From: Pseudovibrio brasiliensis
Lineage (GTDB): Bacteria; Pseudomonadota; Alphaproteobacteria; Rhizobiales; Stappiaceae
Length of the DNA stretch: 64,000 bases
Direction: 5' to 3'
Assembly: GCF_018282095.1 (NCBI RefSeq)
Contig: NZ_CP074126.1
Location: forward strand, 2,862,501-2,926,500
Part shown: positions 17,209 to 25,885 of the stretch, one piece after another
Numbering within the stretch: position 1 is the stretch's first letter
Layout of the letters: each line of letters opens with the position of its first letter
Made by a program: the position numbers and the translations under genes
The notes under the pieces: model-generated
Databases searched by the model: none
What the model was told of the DNA's origin: nothing
The model's input: only the letters and a program-made list of their open reading frames with translations

Positions 17209-17463
17209 ATGGAAAACGAAAGCGCAATTTCACTCATCTGGCATCGCCCAACCCTCTCACATAATGAAGAGGTATTGGACCTTATTAAGACTGCCGAGAA
17301 GTTTGACCTGATCACAGCACTTAAGATGATGTGCATTAATCTTTATGATTGCCCCTACATAGATTTACTGAGCGAAAAGCAACAAAAGGAAGTGATCAAC
17401 GCCTTCCGCCCTGCGCTGGTTCTCGCCTATACGCAGCAAAGACAGGAGCAGGAAGTTGCTTGA
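17209..17463 (+). CDS. Hypothetical protein, 84 residues
   Basis: I do not recognise this protein. It is soluble, with no signal peptide or TM segment. It is mostly helical by composition (SHNEEVLDLIKTAEKFDLITALKMM, in two parts) and ends in a Gln-rich tail. AAGAGAGA lies 5 bases before the ATG. Its last codons contain AGGAG, and its stop overlaps the TTG start of the next gene by 8 bases, so the two are probably translated together. A structural or regulatory role next to the PAS-like protein is a guess. Confidence 0.6.
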   Translation: MENESAISLIWHRPTLSHNEEVLDLIKTAEKFDLITALKMMCINLYDCPYIDLLSEKQQKEVINAFRPALVLAYTQQRQEQEVA

Positions 17464-17947
17464 ATATACCGAGAGGCGACCGGCAACAGCACTTATACTC
17501 GAAGAGTTGAGCACAACGGGCGCACAACTTTTGCACATCTGGAACCAGTCCAATGGCCACCTCTCGCCCGAGTTCATTGATTACGCCCGCAAAGTATTGC
17601 TCATGGCGCCTCCGGCGACACCGAGTGACAGTCCCGACATTCTAATGATCGGAACCGAGAGCTTCGCGCGCCATGTGTTCGGTTCAAAATGGGCACAACA
17701 CCCAACCAGAGCTCGAAAAGCAATGCCGCAAACCTACCGAAAACTGGTGGCGAGCAGTTACTGGAATGCCTATCAAACCAACAAGCCCATCTTTGATTTG
17801 ATTGGCGCAAACCTCTCTGACGATAGCTATCGTGAGTATTGCAGATTGATCCTGCCCGTCCATTCACGAGCAGGAATTTCTCAGCTTGTTGTATTCACGC
17901 AGGAATTACCCAATCAAGCATCGCGCGCTATATCCTCAATCAACTGA
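17456..17947 (+). CDS. PAS-like small protein
   Basis: 163 residues starting at TTG 17456, with AGGAG ending 7 bases upstream inside the preceding gene. The region from about residue 60 to 150 (DILMIGTESFARHVFG, SSYWNAYQTNKPIFD, YREYCRLILPV, LVVFTQEL) follows the spacing of the PAS_5-type sensor fold found in many alphaproteobacterial orphan proteins. I have no alignment, so this is an inference from pattern. There is no output domain, which suggests a partner protein. Its last 34 bases overlap the 3' end of the opposite-strand gene. Confidence 0.6.
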   Translation: MLEYTERRPATALILEELSTTGAQLLHIWNQSNGHLSPEFIDYARKVLLMAPPATPSDSPDILMIGTESFARHVFGSKWAQHPTRARKAMPQTYRKLVASSYWNAYQTNKPIFDLIGANLSDDSYREYCRLILPVHSRAGISQLVVFTQELPNQASRAISSIN

Positions 17948-18597
17948 GTAAGCGCATAGGAAGGGTTTGCACACAACGCCAACCCTTCAGGAAAATCCCG
18001 CGCTGGAACTTCAAAGCGAATACCATCGGGTTGGCCGACCATCCATCCCCAACGTGCCCCATTTCCATTCAGGAAATCAGCAGGCCGCATCCAACAATAG
18101 ATCCAGTCAAGACGCCAGAGATCGAAAGCCAGAAGCTGCGCAAACTCCATCAATCTTCGCGCATATCCCAGTTTTCTCAAGTCCGGCCTGATCCAAAGAT
18201 CCCCCAGATACCCAACTTGCCCTGATATACGTTTCGCAATCTCAGGCTGAGCATCTGTCATCTGCACAGGGTTGCCATTCACGTCGTCATATCGCAATCG
18301 CCAATAAGATGCCCAAAAGTCAGAGAGCACCATTCCATGCAGCGGCTCCAGCCGAATTGCCGCAAAACCGCAGAATTTCTTTTCACCAGGAAGCCTGAGC
18401 CCTATCCAGGCGGCATTCTCTTTACTCTGTCCATTGAGAGAGTGAGCAAAATGCGGCGTAAGCCCTCCCTTGACCTTCGGCAAAGCCTTGGCTGCGTCTG
18501 CAAATGAATCTCCCTGTAAAATCTCAAAACCATTTTTTTCAAACTCAGAAATCAGCTTAGCCGCTGCCTGATAGAGCACGAAACGTGCCGCCACCAT
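17914..18597 (-). CDS. GNAT-like acetyltransferase, putative
   Basis: 227-residue protein with a strong GGAGG 7 bases before the ATG. The segment GYLGDLWIRPDLRKLGYARRL (about 130-150, shown in abbreviated form) has the beta4-alpha3 pattern of GNAT enzymes: an aliphatic strand, then R/K-x-x-G-x-A/G that binds the acetyl-CoA pyrophosphate. The N-terminal part (FCGFAAIRLEPL) fits the beta2-beta3 strands. The substrate is unknown. The Trp-rich C-terminus is unusual. The gene converges on and overlaps the PAS-like gene by 34 bases. The alternative is a non-catalytic GNAT-fold protein. Confidence 0.6.
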   Translation of the reverse strand: MVAARFVLYQAAAKLISEFEKNGFEILQGDSFADAAKALPKVKGGLTPHFAHSLNGQSKENAAWIGLRLPGEKKFCGFAAIRLEPLHGMVLSDFWASYWRLRYDDVNGNPVQMTDAQPEIAKRISGQVGYLGDLWIRPDLRKLGYARRLMEFAQLLAFDLWRLDWIYCWMRPADFLNGNGARWGWMVGQPDGIRFEVPARDFPEGLALCANPSYALTQLIEDIARDA

Positions 18598-18809
18598 GTC
18601 GGTACCTCCAAAGACTCAAAGAGCAAACAGAATCAGATATCCACACTAAACCTAATGAATTTACCCCCCGAGATCTAACAATCAACATACTCTGGCTTTT
18701 GTCCAGATTCACGACGCAGGACAGCATGTGTAAAATTGATACGTTACGCATTGGGGTAGCGTTTACGAGAGCGAATATTTTTAACACTAAATGTGTGAGT
18801 TTAAACATC

Positions 18810-19277
18810 ATGACTGACTTTGAAGTAATTGAGCTTCTTCGTGAACATCGAAGAAAACTATCTCGCCTTCCCGCAGGATCGATTGTCCGTTTCAAAAGCA
18901 GCCACCCTGAAGATCTCGGCAAAAGCAACATTGGCATTGTGCAACGGGATGCAGCCCTGAGCGCTGTGGTCGTCTTGTACATCGATGCAGAGGGGCAACC
19001 TCAACAAGCAGTCGCAGCTGCATCAGATCTGTCTATTGTTGAAAGTGAACGAGATGAGCCGTTAGATCAGGACAACACAGCGCGAGATACACGTAACGAC
19101 CTGCAGCCAGGCATTAACAAACTGACCAGCCAGATCAAAAGTGCTGCCATATCTGACACAGACAAGGCAACCCTTGCCTTGCGGGCCGGAAAAGCAATCC
19201 TCTCAAACATTGCAGATGAGATCTTAGTGAGCCAGTTCACCGAGACGCTGGAAACAGAAGACGCAACCACCAATTAA
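18810..19277 (+). CDS. Hypothetical protein, 155 residues
   Basis: I do not recognise this protein. It is soluble and acidic. The N-terminal block MTDFEVIELLREHRRKLSRLP is followed by a basic strand-rich part (SIVRFKS..NIGIVQRD), a beta segment AVVVLYIDAEGQP, a low-complexity Asp/Arg-rich linker and a helical C-terminus. The start is uncertain: the ATG at 18810 gives the best-looking N-terminus but has no strong ribosome site. An in-frame ATG at 18726 with AGGA 4 bases upstream would add 28 residues. Confidence 0.5.
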   Translation: MTDFEVIELLREHRRKLSRLPAGSIVRFKSSHPEDLGKSNIGIVQRDAALSAVVVLYIDAEGQPQQAVAAASDLSIVESERDEPLDQDNTARDTRNDLQPGINKLTSQIKSAAISDTDKATLALRAGKAILSNIADEILVSQFTETLETEDATTN

Positions 19278-19331
19278 TGCATCTGTTTCGGTTGAGGCGC
19301 CAAAAGCAACGGCGGCTTCCTTAACAAAGTG

Positions 19332-19348
19332 GCAGGGCCCCGCCCTGC
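19332..19348. terminator. GC-rich stem-loop between hypothetical gene and tRNA-Ser
   Basis: Perfect 7-bp stem GCAGGGC/GCCCTGC with a 3-base loop. For the leftward tRNA transcript it is followed by ACTTTGTT. It could end that transcript or the rightward hypothetical gene; the T-run is weak either way. Confidence 0.45.
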
Positions 19349-19440
19349 TCCTCTCCACAAACGCGGAGCAGGAACGGATTAAGGCATTGCCTTTACAGAC
19401 TGGCTTGCCTGTATCTTCATTCAATCATGTAAAGGGAAGA

Positions 19441-19530
19441 TGGCGGACACGGAGGGATTCGAACCCTCGAGACCCTTCCGGGCCTACTCCCTTAGCAGGG
19501 GAGCGCCTTCGACCACTCGGCCACGTGTCC
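19441..19530 (-). tRNA. tRNA-Ser (anticodon GCT)
   Basis: On the minus strand the sequence folds as a class II tRNA. The acceptor stem is GGACACG/CGTGTCC, followed by G and an encoded CCA. The anticodon arm CTCCC-CTGCTAA-GGGAG gives anticodon GCT (reads AGC/AGU). There is a long variable arm, and the T arm GAGGG-TTCGAAT-CCCTC. The 90-base length is right for tRNA-Ser. No integrase or repeat of the 3' end is seen nearby, so there is no evidence that it is used as an attachment site. Confidence 0.97.
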
Positions 19531-19707
19531 ATGCCCGGGTAGATACCCACGAACCATCTGAAATTCAAGAGCAAGTAGCAACTGTAGCTGTGGAAACAGA
19601 AAATACCCTGTGCAGAAACTGCAAAACATCGCAGACCTCCCCGATTTCTCCTTAGCCAGAAATTTTAGGCACCCTCTTTACAAGAAAACAAAACAGGCAT
19701 AAATTTC

Positions 19708-19723
19708 AATCAATCGATTGATT
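19708..19723. promoter_or_regulatory. Palindromic operator before the CecR-like gene
   Basis: Perfect 16-bp palindrome AATCAATCGATTGATT, ending 18 bp before the ATG of the TetR-family gene. TetR-family repressors commonly bind such sites at their own promoters, so autoregulation of the whole four-gene operon is likely (inference). Confidence 0.65.
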
Positions 19724-19741
19724 AAATAAGAAGGTGCCATC

Positions 19742-20449
19742 ATGTCAAACACCCCTACCCCTGACGAACTGCGCGAAGCGCTGGCATCTGACACGCCCTC
19801 CGCAAAGACAAAACGGGATCTGATTGAATCTGCCCTCTACCACTTCGGCCACGAAGGGTACGCCGGCACTTCAACCCGTTCCATCGCGCAAACAGCAAAA
19901 ACAAACATCGCCTCAATCGCCTACCACTTTGATGGCAAGGCCGGATTGAAGCGGGCCTGCATAAACTTTGTCGCCATGGCCATTGGAGATGTACTCTCGG
20001 TCATCCTGAACAGAAAGCTCACGGACATTGAGAATCTGTCGCCAGAAGAAGCGCGCGCCAAAATTCTGGAGATGATCGACCGCATGATCACCTTCACCCA
20101 GACCAATAAGCGCGCAGAGCTGGTGATCGGCTTTATGCTGAAGGAAGTGCTCCACTCTCCTGATGAGATCGACACGCTCTATCACATGCTTTTTGAACCG
20201 CTGATGGACCGCGTCACCGCCCTCTTTAGCCGTGCCACCGGACAGCCTGTCACGTCGGATGAGCTGAAGCTCGCCATCTTCGCCATGATCGGCCAGCTGC
20301 TTTACATCCGTCTGGCCCGCCCATTGGTGCTCAAGCGCATGGGCTGGCAGGCCGTTGGCCCGGATGAGCTAGCGCAGATTAAGGCGATCCTGACACGCTC
20401 CATCAATGCCCTCCTCGATGATCTGTCGAAAGGCCCGGACCATGCTTAA
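19742..20449 (+). CDS. TetR/AcrR-family regulator, CecR-like (DUF1956 C-terminus)
   Basis: 235-residue repressor. The N-terminal HTH covers about residues 22-70 (RDLIESALYHFGHEGYAGTSTRSIAQ, NIASIAYHFDGKAGL). The C-terminal half, with two long helices and the EEARAKILEMIDRMITF segment, fits the CecR/YbiH group. In Escherichia coli CecR controls the ybhG-ybhFSR genes, and here the next three genes are the same kind of efflux system. AGAAGG lies 8 bases before the ATG. The ligand is unknown. Confidence 0.85.
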   Translation: MSNTPTPDELREALASDTPSAKTKRDLIESALYHFGHEGYAGTSTRSIAQTAKTNIASIAYHFDGKAGLKRACINFVAMAIGDVLSVILNRKLTDIENLSPEEARAKILEMIDRMITFTQTNKRAELVIGFMLKEVLHSPDEIDTLYHMLFEPLMDRVTALFSRATGQPVTSDELKLAIFAMIGQLLYIRLARPLVLKRMGWQAVGPDELAQIKAILTRSINALLDDLSKGPDHA

Positions 20450-21392
20450 TGTCTGTGCACTTCCCATTGTTGCAGGTTGGGTCGCGTTTTGTACGCCAGA
20501 ACCCAACCTCACCGCTGGCTATGTAGAAGGAGAGTATCTCAAGCTTGCGCCGGTGGAACTCTCCGAAATTGCTGAAGTGAAGGTGGAAGAAGGAGAACTG
20601 GTCAAGAAGGGCCAGCTCATCGCCGTACTGGAAGCCTCAGATGCCACCATGAAGCTGGCTGAAGCCAAAGCACAGCTGCAGCAGACACTCGCCTCGCTCA
20701 ACGATCTCAAACTCGGCAAGCGCCCGGAAGAGATCGACGTGCTGAATGCCACCCTGCGCTCAGCACAGGCGCAGGCCAAACACTCCCAGAACGTTTACGA
20801 CAGATATCAGGGCCTCCTCACCCGCAAGGTCATCTCGCAGGCACAGTTTGATGAGGTGGAAACCGCCCTCCTCGTGGCACAGGCCCGTATCACCGAGCTG
20901 AAAGCCCAGCTTTCCGTCGCCAAACTGCCCGCTCGTGAAGATCAGATCGCCGCGGCTGAAAGCCAGTATGAAATGGCAAAGGCCAAGGTCGATCTGGCCG
21001 AATGGCTACTAGAGAAGCGTAAGATCTACGCTCCAGAAGATGCCAAGGTCACAGACGTATTCCTGCATTCAGGTGAAATGGCAGGCCCAACGGCGCCTGT
21101 TGCCAGCTTGCTGCCCGTCAACTCCATCAAGCTGCACTTTTACGTGCCTGAAGAGCACTACGGCCAGCTCAGGCTCGGCACGAAGTTCAACGCCAGATGC
21201 TCCGGCTGCACGACGCTGCAAGCCCTGCAGATCACCCATATTGCAGAAGGCCCAGAATTTACACCGCCTGTCATCTATTCCTTAGAGACACGGGAGAAGC
21301 TGGTCTACGAAATACAAGCCAAGCCCATCACCACGCATTCCCAGTTGAGACCCGGTCAAATTTTTGACGTTGATCTGGACAGCTTGCAATGA
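20442..21392 (+). CDS. HlyD-family membrane fusion protein (YbhG-like)
   Basis: Periplasmic adaptor of an ABC efflux system. A short N-terminal hydrophobic anchor (MLNVCALPIVAGWVAF) is followed by the lipoyl half VKVEEGELVKKGQLIAVLE. A long coiled-coil hairpin runs from about 70 to 195 (KAQLQQTLASL..YDRYQGLLTRK..EVETALLVAQ). The second lipoyl half and a beta-barrel (KIYAPEDAKVTDVFLHSGEM) follow. The start at 20442 overlaps the regulator's stop by 8 bases. An in-frame upstream codon at 20406 would lie deep inside the regulator gene. It likely pairs with an outer-membrane channel encoded elsewhere. Confidence 0.87.
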   Translation: MLNVCALPIVAGWVAFCTPEPNLTAGYVEGEYLKLAPVELSEIAEVKVEEGELVKKGQLIAVLEASDATMKLAEAKAQLQQTLASLNDLKLGKRPEEIDVLNATLRSAQAQAKHSQNVYDRYQGLLTRKVISQAQFDEVETALLVAQARITELKAQLSVAKLPAREDQIAAAESQYEMAKAKVDLAEWLLEKRKIYAPEDAKVTDVFLHSGEMAGPTAPVASLLPVNSIKLHFYVPEEHYGQLRLGTKFNARCSGCTTLQALQITHIAEGPEFTPPVIYSLETREKLVYEIQAKPITTHSQLRPGQIFDVDLDSLQ

Positions 21393-22306
21393 ACGCAATC
21401 GAAGTCACAGGTCTGACAAAACGCTTTGGCGACAAATTGGTCGTCAACAATGTCTCGCTTAAAGTCAAATCAGGTGAAATTGTTGGCTTCCTTGGCCCTA
21501 ACGGCTCAGGCAAAACCACCAGCATCCGTATGATGTGCGGTCTGCTGCGGCCAGATGAAGGTCACGGTCAGGTGCTTGGCTACGATCTGATCAAAGACCG
21601 CCTGCTGATCAAAAGCCAGGTCGGCTACATGACGCAGAAGTTCTCATTCTACGAAGACCTGACCATCGAAGAGAACCTGAGCTTTGTGGCACGGCTTTAC
21701 AATCTGAAGCCCGTCAAAAAACACACCACCGAAACGCTGGAAAAACTCGGCTTACTATCCCGACGCAATCAACTGGCTGGCGAGCTATCAGGGGGCTGGA
21801 AGCAGCGCCTTGCTCTGGCAGCCTGCACTATGCACAAGCCCAAACTGCTTCTGCTGGACGAACCAACCGCAGGCGTCGACCCCAAAGCCCGCCGCGACTT
21901 CTGGGAGGAAATCCACCGCCTCGCCGCTGATGGCATGACGGTACTGGTTTCCACCCACTACATGGATGAAGCAGAACGCTGCCATCGCATCACCTACATC
22001 TCTTACGGCGAACTTCTGGCCGATGGCTCCCTGCACGATGTCATCGCAGATGCCGGACTGCACACATACTCACTCACTGGCCCCAATCTTGAACGGTTCA
22101 TTCCTGAGCTTCAAAACAACAAGGGCGTGCAGCAAGTTGCACCATTCGGCAACTCCCAGCACGTCACAGGAACAGACCTTCAGGCTCTGAAACGCGCGCT
22201 CAAACCGCTTGAGCAGCACGAAGACATCCAGATCGAACAATCAGAAACCAATCTGGAAGATGTCTTCATCAAGTTCATGAGCGACAGCACGGACAATATG
22301 CAATGA
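21389..22306 (+). CDS. ABC transporter ATP-binding protein (YbhF-like, single domain)
   Basis: Cytoplasmic ATPase of 305 residues. Walker A GPNGSGKTT, Q-loop YMTQKFSFYEDLT, signature LSGGWKQRLAL, Walker B LLLLDEP and the switch histidine in STHYMDEA are all present. The C-terminal 80 residues form the accessory domain seen in DrrA/CcmA-type exporters. E. coli YbhF has two fused ATPase domains whereas this protein has one, so it should act as a homodimer. The start overlaps the adaptor's stop as ATGA. Confidence 0.9.
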   Translation: MNAIEVTGLTKRFGDKLVVNNVSLKVKSGEIVGFLGPNGSGKTTSIRMMCGLLRPDEGHGQVLGYDLIKDRLLIKSQVGYMTQKFSFYEDLTIEENLSFVARLYNLKPVKKHTTETLEKLGLLSRRNQLAGELSGGWKQRLALAACTMHKPKLLLLDEPTAGVDPKARRDFWEEIHRLAADGMTVLVSTHYMDEAERCHRITYISYGELLADGSLHDVIADAGLHTYSLTGPNLERFIPELQNNKGVQQVAPFGNSQHVTGTDLQALKRALKPLEQHEDIQIEQSETNLEDVFIKFMSDSTDNMQ

Positions 22307-23433
22307 GCAGCATCTTCTCCCTACAGCGGCTCTTCGCCATGCTCATCAAAGAGTTCATCCAGATGCGCCGTGATCGTGTCACCTTCGCCATGATGCTCGG
22401 CATACCGCTGGTTCAGCTCGTGCTGTTTGGTTATGCCATCAACAACGACCCGCGCGGCCTACCAACAGCGCTGGTCTCTCTGGCTAATGACCCGTACTCC
22501 CGCGCAGCTGTCACCGCATTGGAGAACTCACAGTACTTCAAGTTCACGGAGCGCAACCTCTCTCCTTCGCAGGCCCGCACCTTACTCAGAAAAGGCGAAG
22601 TCACTTTTGTGGTGACGATCCCGAGCGACTTTGCCAAGCAGGCAGAAGCCGGAACGCCCAACGCTCTTATTGAGGCAGATGCGACTGACCCGGCAGCCTC
22701 CGGCGCTGCTGTAGCATCAGCCCCCTCCATCATTGAACGCGCCGTTGCTTCCGTGAAGCAAAAGAACCCCAGTCTGAAGCAGGATCTTTTGAAATCCAGC
22801 ACGATCATCCATCGTAAATACAATCCGGAAGGCATCACCCAGTACAACATCGTGCCCGGCCTGCTTGGCGTTATCCTGCAGCTGACACTGGTGATGATGA
22901 CGAGCATTGCTCTCACCCGCGAGACCGAACGCGGCACTATGGAGAACCTGCTGGCCATGCCCGCGTCTCCCTTCGAGATCATGTGCGGCAAGGTCCTGCC
23001 CTATCTGGCCGTGGGCGCAGTGCAGGTCGCTGTGGTGCTGGTCGCTGGCCGCATCCTGTTCAGTATCCCGTTTGAAGGCGACCTGATGCTGCTCATTGGC
23101 GCTATTCTGGTCTTCGTGCTCTCACTGGTGCTGCTGGGATACTTCATTTCAACCATCGCTCGCACTCAGATGCAGGCCATGCAGATGACGTTCTTCTTCT
23201 TCCTGCCATCCCTGCTGCTCTCCGGCTTCATGTTCCCTTATGCAGGCATGCCGGGCTGGGCGCAGACATTGGGCGAGATCTTTCCGCTCACCCACTTCCT
23301 CAGAGTTGTCCGCGCGATCCTGCTCAAAGGAGCAGAATGGAACGAAATCTCCGTCAGCGTCTACACGCTCTTCCTCTTCGTTGCCGTGCTCCTGATGCTG
23401 GCACTCAAAAGATTCAAACGCACACTGGACTAA
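22303..23433 (+). CDS. ABC-2 type permease (YbhS/YbhR-like)
   Basis: Inner-membrane exporter subunit of 376 residues. TM1 is near residues 25-45. A large extracytoplasmic domain follows (about 50-175, RGLPTALVSLANDPYSR onward), then five closely spaced TMs, including a PFEIMCGKVLPY intracellular loop and the FFFFLPSLLLSGFMFPYAGMP segment typical of ABC-2 exporters. E. coli has two such proteins (YbhS and YbhR) while this operon has one, so a homodimer is expected. It overlaps the ATPase gene by 4 bases and is followed by a strong terminator. Confidence 0.9.
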   Translation: MSSIFSLQRLFAMLIKEFIQMRRDRVTFAMMLGIPLVQLVLFGYAINNDPRGLPTALVSLANDPYSRAAVTALENSQYFKFTERNLSPSQARTLLRKGEVTFVVTIPSDFAKQAEAGTPNALIEADATDPAASGAAVASAPSIIERAVASVKQKNPSLKQDLLKSSTIIHRKYNPEGITQYNIVPGLLGVILQLTLVMMTSIALTRETERGTMENLLAMPASPFEIMCGKVLPYLAVGAVQVAVVLVAGRILFSIPFEGDLMLLIGAILVFVLSLVLLGYFISTIARTQMQAMQMTFFFFLPSLLLSGFMFPYAGMPGWAQTLGEIFPLTHFLRVVRAILLKGAEWNEISVSVYTLFLFVAVLLMLALKRFKRTLD

Positions 23434-23443
23434 GACAAGAAAC

Positions 23444-23474
23444 AAAAGAGGCGTTGAAATCCAGCGCCTCTTTT
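23444..23474. terminator. Terminator between efflux operon and PIG-L gene
   Basis: Perfect 10-bp stem AAAAGAGGCG/CGCCTCTTTT with an 11-base loop. The A and T runs on both sides make it suitable for both converging transcripts. Confidence 0.85.
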
Positions 23475-23482
23475 CTTGTTCA

Positions 23483-25876
23483 TCAGCTCACTTCCAAAGC
23501 CTCAGCTTTTTGAGAGGTCTCTCCCTCTCCTGAACCATTTGAGATAAGGTTAGCCATCAGGCGGAAGGCACCTGGCACCAGCTTTTCCATCTGGTGATGC
23601 AAAATAAGCGAGGTGTGAATGTGCTGGCCTTGCCCAAACGCACCGGAAAGCAGAATGCCCTGGTGAGGCGCTTCATCCGGGTCTGCCATCTCCAACAGCG
23701 GCTCATAGGCCTCATTCCAGCTCTTGGCAAAATAGAGCCCGCGCTCTTTGTGCCAGTTCGCCCAGTCCTCATCGCCAATGGCGTTCGGCTGGTTGAGCAA
23801 AGCATGCTGAGGGTTCAGGTAGCGCACCTCTGCGTTTTCATCAGTCACTCGCCAGCGCAGGCTCGGTGAGCCAATCTCAAGCCGTTTCAGCGGAAGTTTG
23901 TCCGCATCCCAGCGATCCCATGGGCGATGATAAAGCGTGATCAGGCGGCCACCAGCCTTCACCCAATCATGGATTTCTTCAATCCCGTCATGCAGATCCT
24001 GCCTGTTGCGGAACGCGAAGATACCAATCACCAGAGTGTCCAGCTCTTGCAGACGTTGCGCACTCAGCTCTCCAACGGTCAGCTCCACCACATCGGCACC
24101 AATGTCACTGAGCCATTTGCCAACCCGGTCATTGCCGCTACCAACGTAACCAACACGCTGCGCCGCAAGACGGGCCTCAACCACACAAACACGGATTGTC
24201 GCTGCCGTGACCCGCACTCGCTGGCTCACATGCGGATAGGAAACCACATGCACAGTATGAGCAGGCTCTCCATCTTGCAGGATTGGCAGCTCATAAAGCC
24301 CATCAGCCACATCGTCCGGCAGTGTCAGCTGGAAATCACCACCGTTTGAATGCACCTGCCAGCCATCCGGCACATCAAGTGACAAGCCGGACGCATTGCC
24401 ACTCACAGCAACACTGAGAGAACGCCCTGCCAACGCGCTGTTGAGCACGAAGTTGGCCTCATCCAGCTCCACCACATGAGATGGCAGAACGACAGGCTCC
24501 ACCTCAAACGCAAGCCGCGTTTCAACCTCCACCCCATGGGATGTAAACTGAAGCTTTGCGCAAGGTGCCTGAAGAACATCTGGTCGATAGATCGCAGGAT
24601 ACGGATCGCTGGTTGCAGCGTCTGCGCTCACTTGCACACGGCCCTCTTGCACGCTCCACCCGTCCGGCAGATCCAGCTCATAGCGCACAGCATCGCGGTT
24701 GCATTCAAACGTGATTTCAGCCGTGTCACCACGCTTCAGCTGATCCTGAGAGAGACGAAGCGAGGCAACAATGCCTTCGGAGAGCTCCAGCACTTTCGCC
24801 AGCTGCAGCTCTTTGCGCTGCAAGCGGTGCAGAACCTCATCACGCGCAGCTTCTGGGCATTCCTCCTGAGCCTTACGAACCAGCTTCAGGGCCTGCGCCG
24901 CTGCCGCTCCAATCATGGCCCGATTTGGGAATGCCTCAATCGCATCCAGGCAGTGGTCGTGTGCCTTATCCAGCAAAGCAGCCAAGACGGGCGCACCCGC
25001 AAAGGACGCAAGCTCGGAAAGGTCACACGGCAGGTTGTCAGAAAGAGACTGCTCCTCAGTGCCAACTGTGCTTTCTGCCAGATGCAACGGCCAGGCGTTG
25101 TTGGTGCTGTAATTTCGCCAGCGTCCCATGCCTTGGGTTTTGTGGAACGCACGCGATTGCTCACCAATCTGCGCCCAGCTCCAGCCGGTGACGTCTTCCT
25201 CACCATTGCCATCAAACTCAAGCGTCGCAGGCGGTGGCGGCACCTCATCATCATACGCCCCACCGGCGCCAGACCAGGCTGGCAGATAAAGCTTCTTCAC
25301 CGTCCAGCATGGGAGATCAACATCAGGGAAATCAGGATCAGCCGCCGCTTTCATCACCTCAAACGCAGCCTGTGTCATGGCGCGGTGGTGACCGTGCTGG
25401 CCGGGAATGTTCAGAAAGGTCGGGCTGATGATGTCCGGACGCTCCTGCCGGATGATCTCAACAAACCGCTTCAGCGTGCGCTGATGCCCCCATTTGCCAA
25501 GCGTCTCCACCCCACTCTTGGAGAACCCGAAGTCGAAGATATCGTCCTCGGCATTTTCAGAGAGCCAGTACATGCGCATGTTCAGCACGTCACAGGCTTT
25601 CTCCATCTCAGCCGTGCGCAGAACACCCAAGTTCTCAGTGGCCTCGGTGCCTATGTCATTCTGTCCGCCCTCACCGCGGTTAGCGCAGGCATAAGACAAC
25701 GCAATCCCGTCACGAAGACCAATCGCTGCCAGCATTTCAGAAATCTCATCATCCGGATGAGCACCCGTATTCATGAAGGAGACTGTTGACTTGAGCGGTT
25801 GCAGGGCACGCCAAAGCTCCACCATCCGCACATGTTGCTTATGCGCGGCAATACGTTCTTGATCTGAAAGTGGCAT
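23483..25876 (-). CDS. PIG-L family deacetylase with large C-terminal region
   Basis: Predicted Zn-dependent de-N-acetylase of 797 residues. The N-terminal PIG-L/LmbE domain (about 30-260) has the metal-binding AHPDDE motif (H40, D42, D43) and the second motif HGHH (161-164). These enzymes remove N-acetyl groups from GlcNAc-type conjugates. The middle (about 360-560) looks like beta-sandwich modules (NPCBM/Ig-like by composition). The last about 230 residues (VCVVEARLAAQRVGYVG.., DTLVIGIFAFRNR.., GGRLITLYHRPWDRW) resemble a ThuA/GATase-like fold. There is no signal peptide. GAGGGG precedes the ATG. It is co-transcribed with the ROK gene, 9 bases apart, and divergent from the sugar importer. 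The exact substrate is unknown. Confidence 0.85.
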   Translation of the reverse strand: MPLSDQERIAAHKQHVRMVELWRALQPLKSTVSFMNTGAHPDDEISEMLAAIGLRDGIALSYACANRGEGGQNDIGTEATENLGVLRTAEMEKACDVLNMRMYWLSENAEDDIFDFGFSKSGVETLGKWGHQRTLKRFVEIIRQERPDIISPTFLNIPGQHGHHRAMTQAAFEVMKAAADPDFPDVDLPCWTVKKLYLPAWSGAGGAYDDEVPPPPATLEFDGNGEEDVTGWSWAQIGEQSRAFHKTQGMGRWRNYSTNNAWPLHLAESTVGTEEQSLSDNLPCDLSELASFAGAPVLAALLDKAHDHCLDAIEAFPNRAMIGAAAAQALKLVRKAQEECPEAARDEVLHRLQRKELQLAKVLELSEGIVASLRLSQDQLKRGDTAEITFECNRDAVRYELDLPDGWSVQEGRVQVSADAATSDPYPAIYRPDVLQAPCAKLQFTSHGVEVETRLAFEVEPVVLPSHVVELDEANFVLNSALAGRSLSVAVSGNASGLSLDVPDGWQVHSNGGDFQLTLPDDVADGLYELPILQDGEPAHTVHVVSYPHVSQRVRVTAATIRVCVVEARLAAQRVGYVGSGNDRVGKWLSDIGADVVELTVGELSAQRLQELDTLVIGIFAFRNRQDLHDGIEEIHDWVKAGGRLITLYHRPWDRWDADKLPLKRLEIGSPSLRWRVTDENAEVRYLNPQHALLNQPNAIGDEDWANWHKERGLYFAKSWNEAYEPLLEMADPDEAPHQGILLSGAFGQGQHIHTSLILHHQMEKLVPGAFRLMANLISNGSGEGETSQKAEALEVS

Positions 25877-25885
25877 CTCGTCCCC

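Noticed and set aside
19441-19530. tRNA-Ser as integration site of a genomic island
   Set aside because: No integrase, no repeated tRNA 3' end and no mobile genes on either side within the window.
24476-25789. 437-codon + strand ORF
   Set aside because: Antisense to the PIG-L gene; Arg-rich with no motif, while the minus-strand frame has AHPDDE and HGHH.
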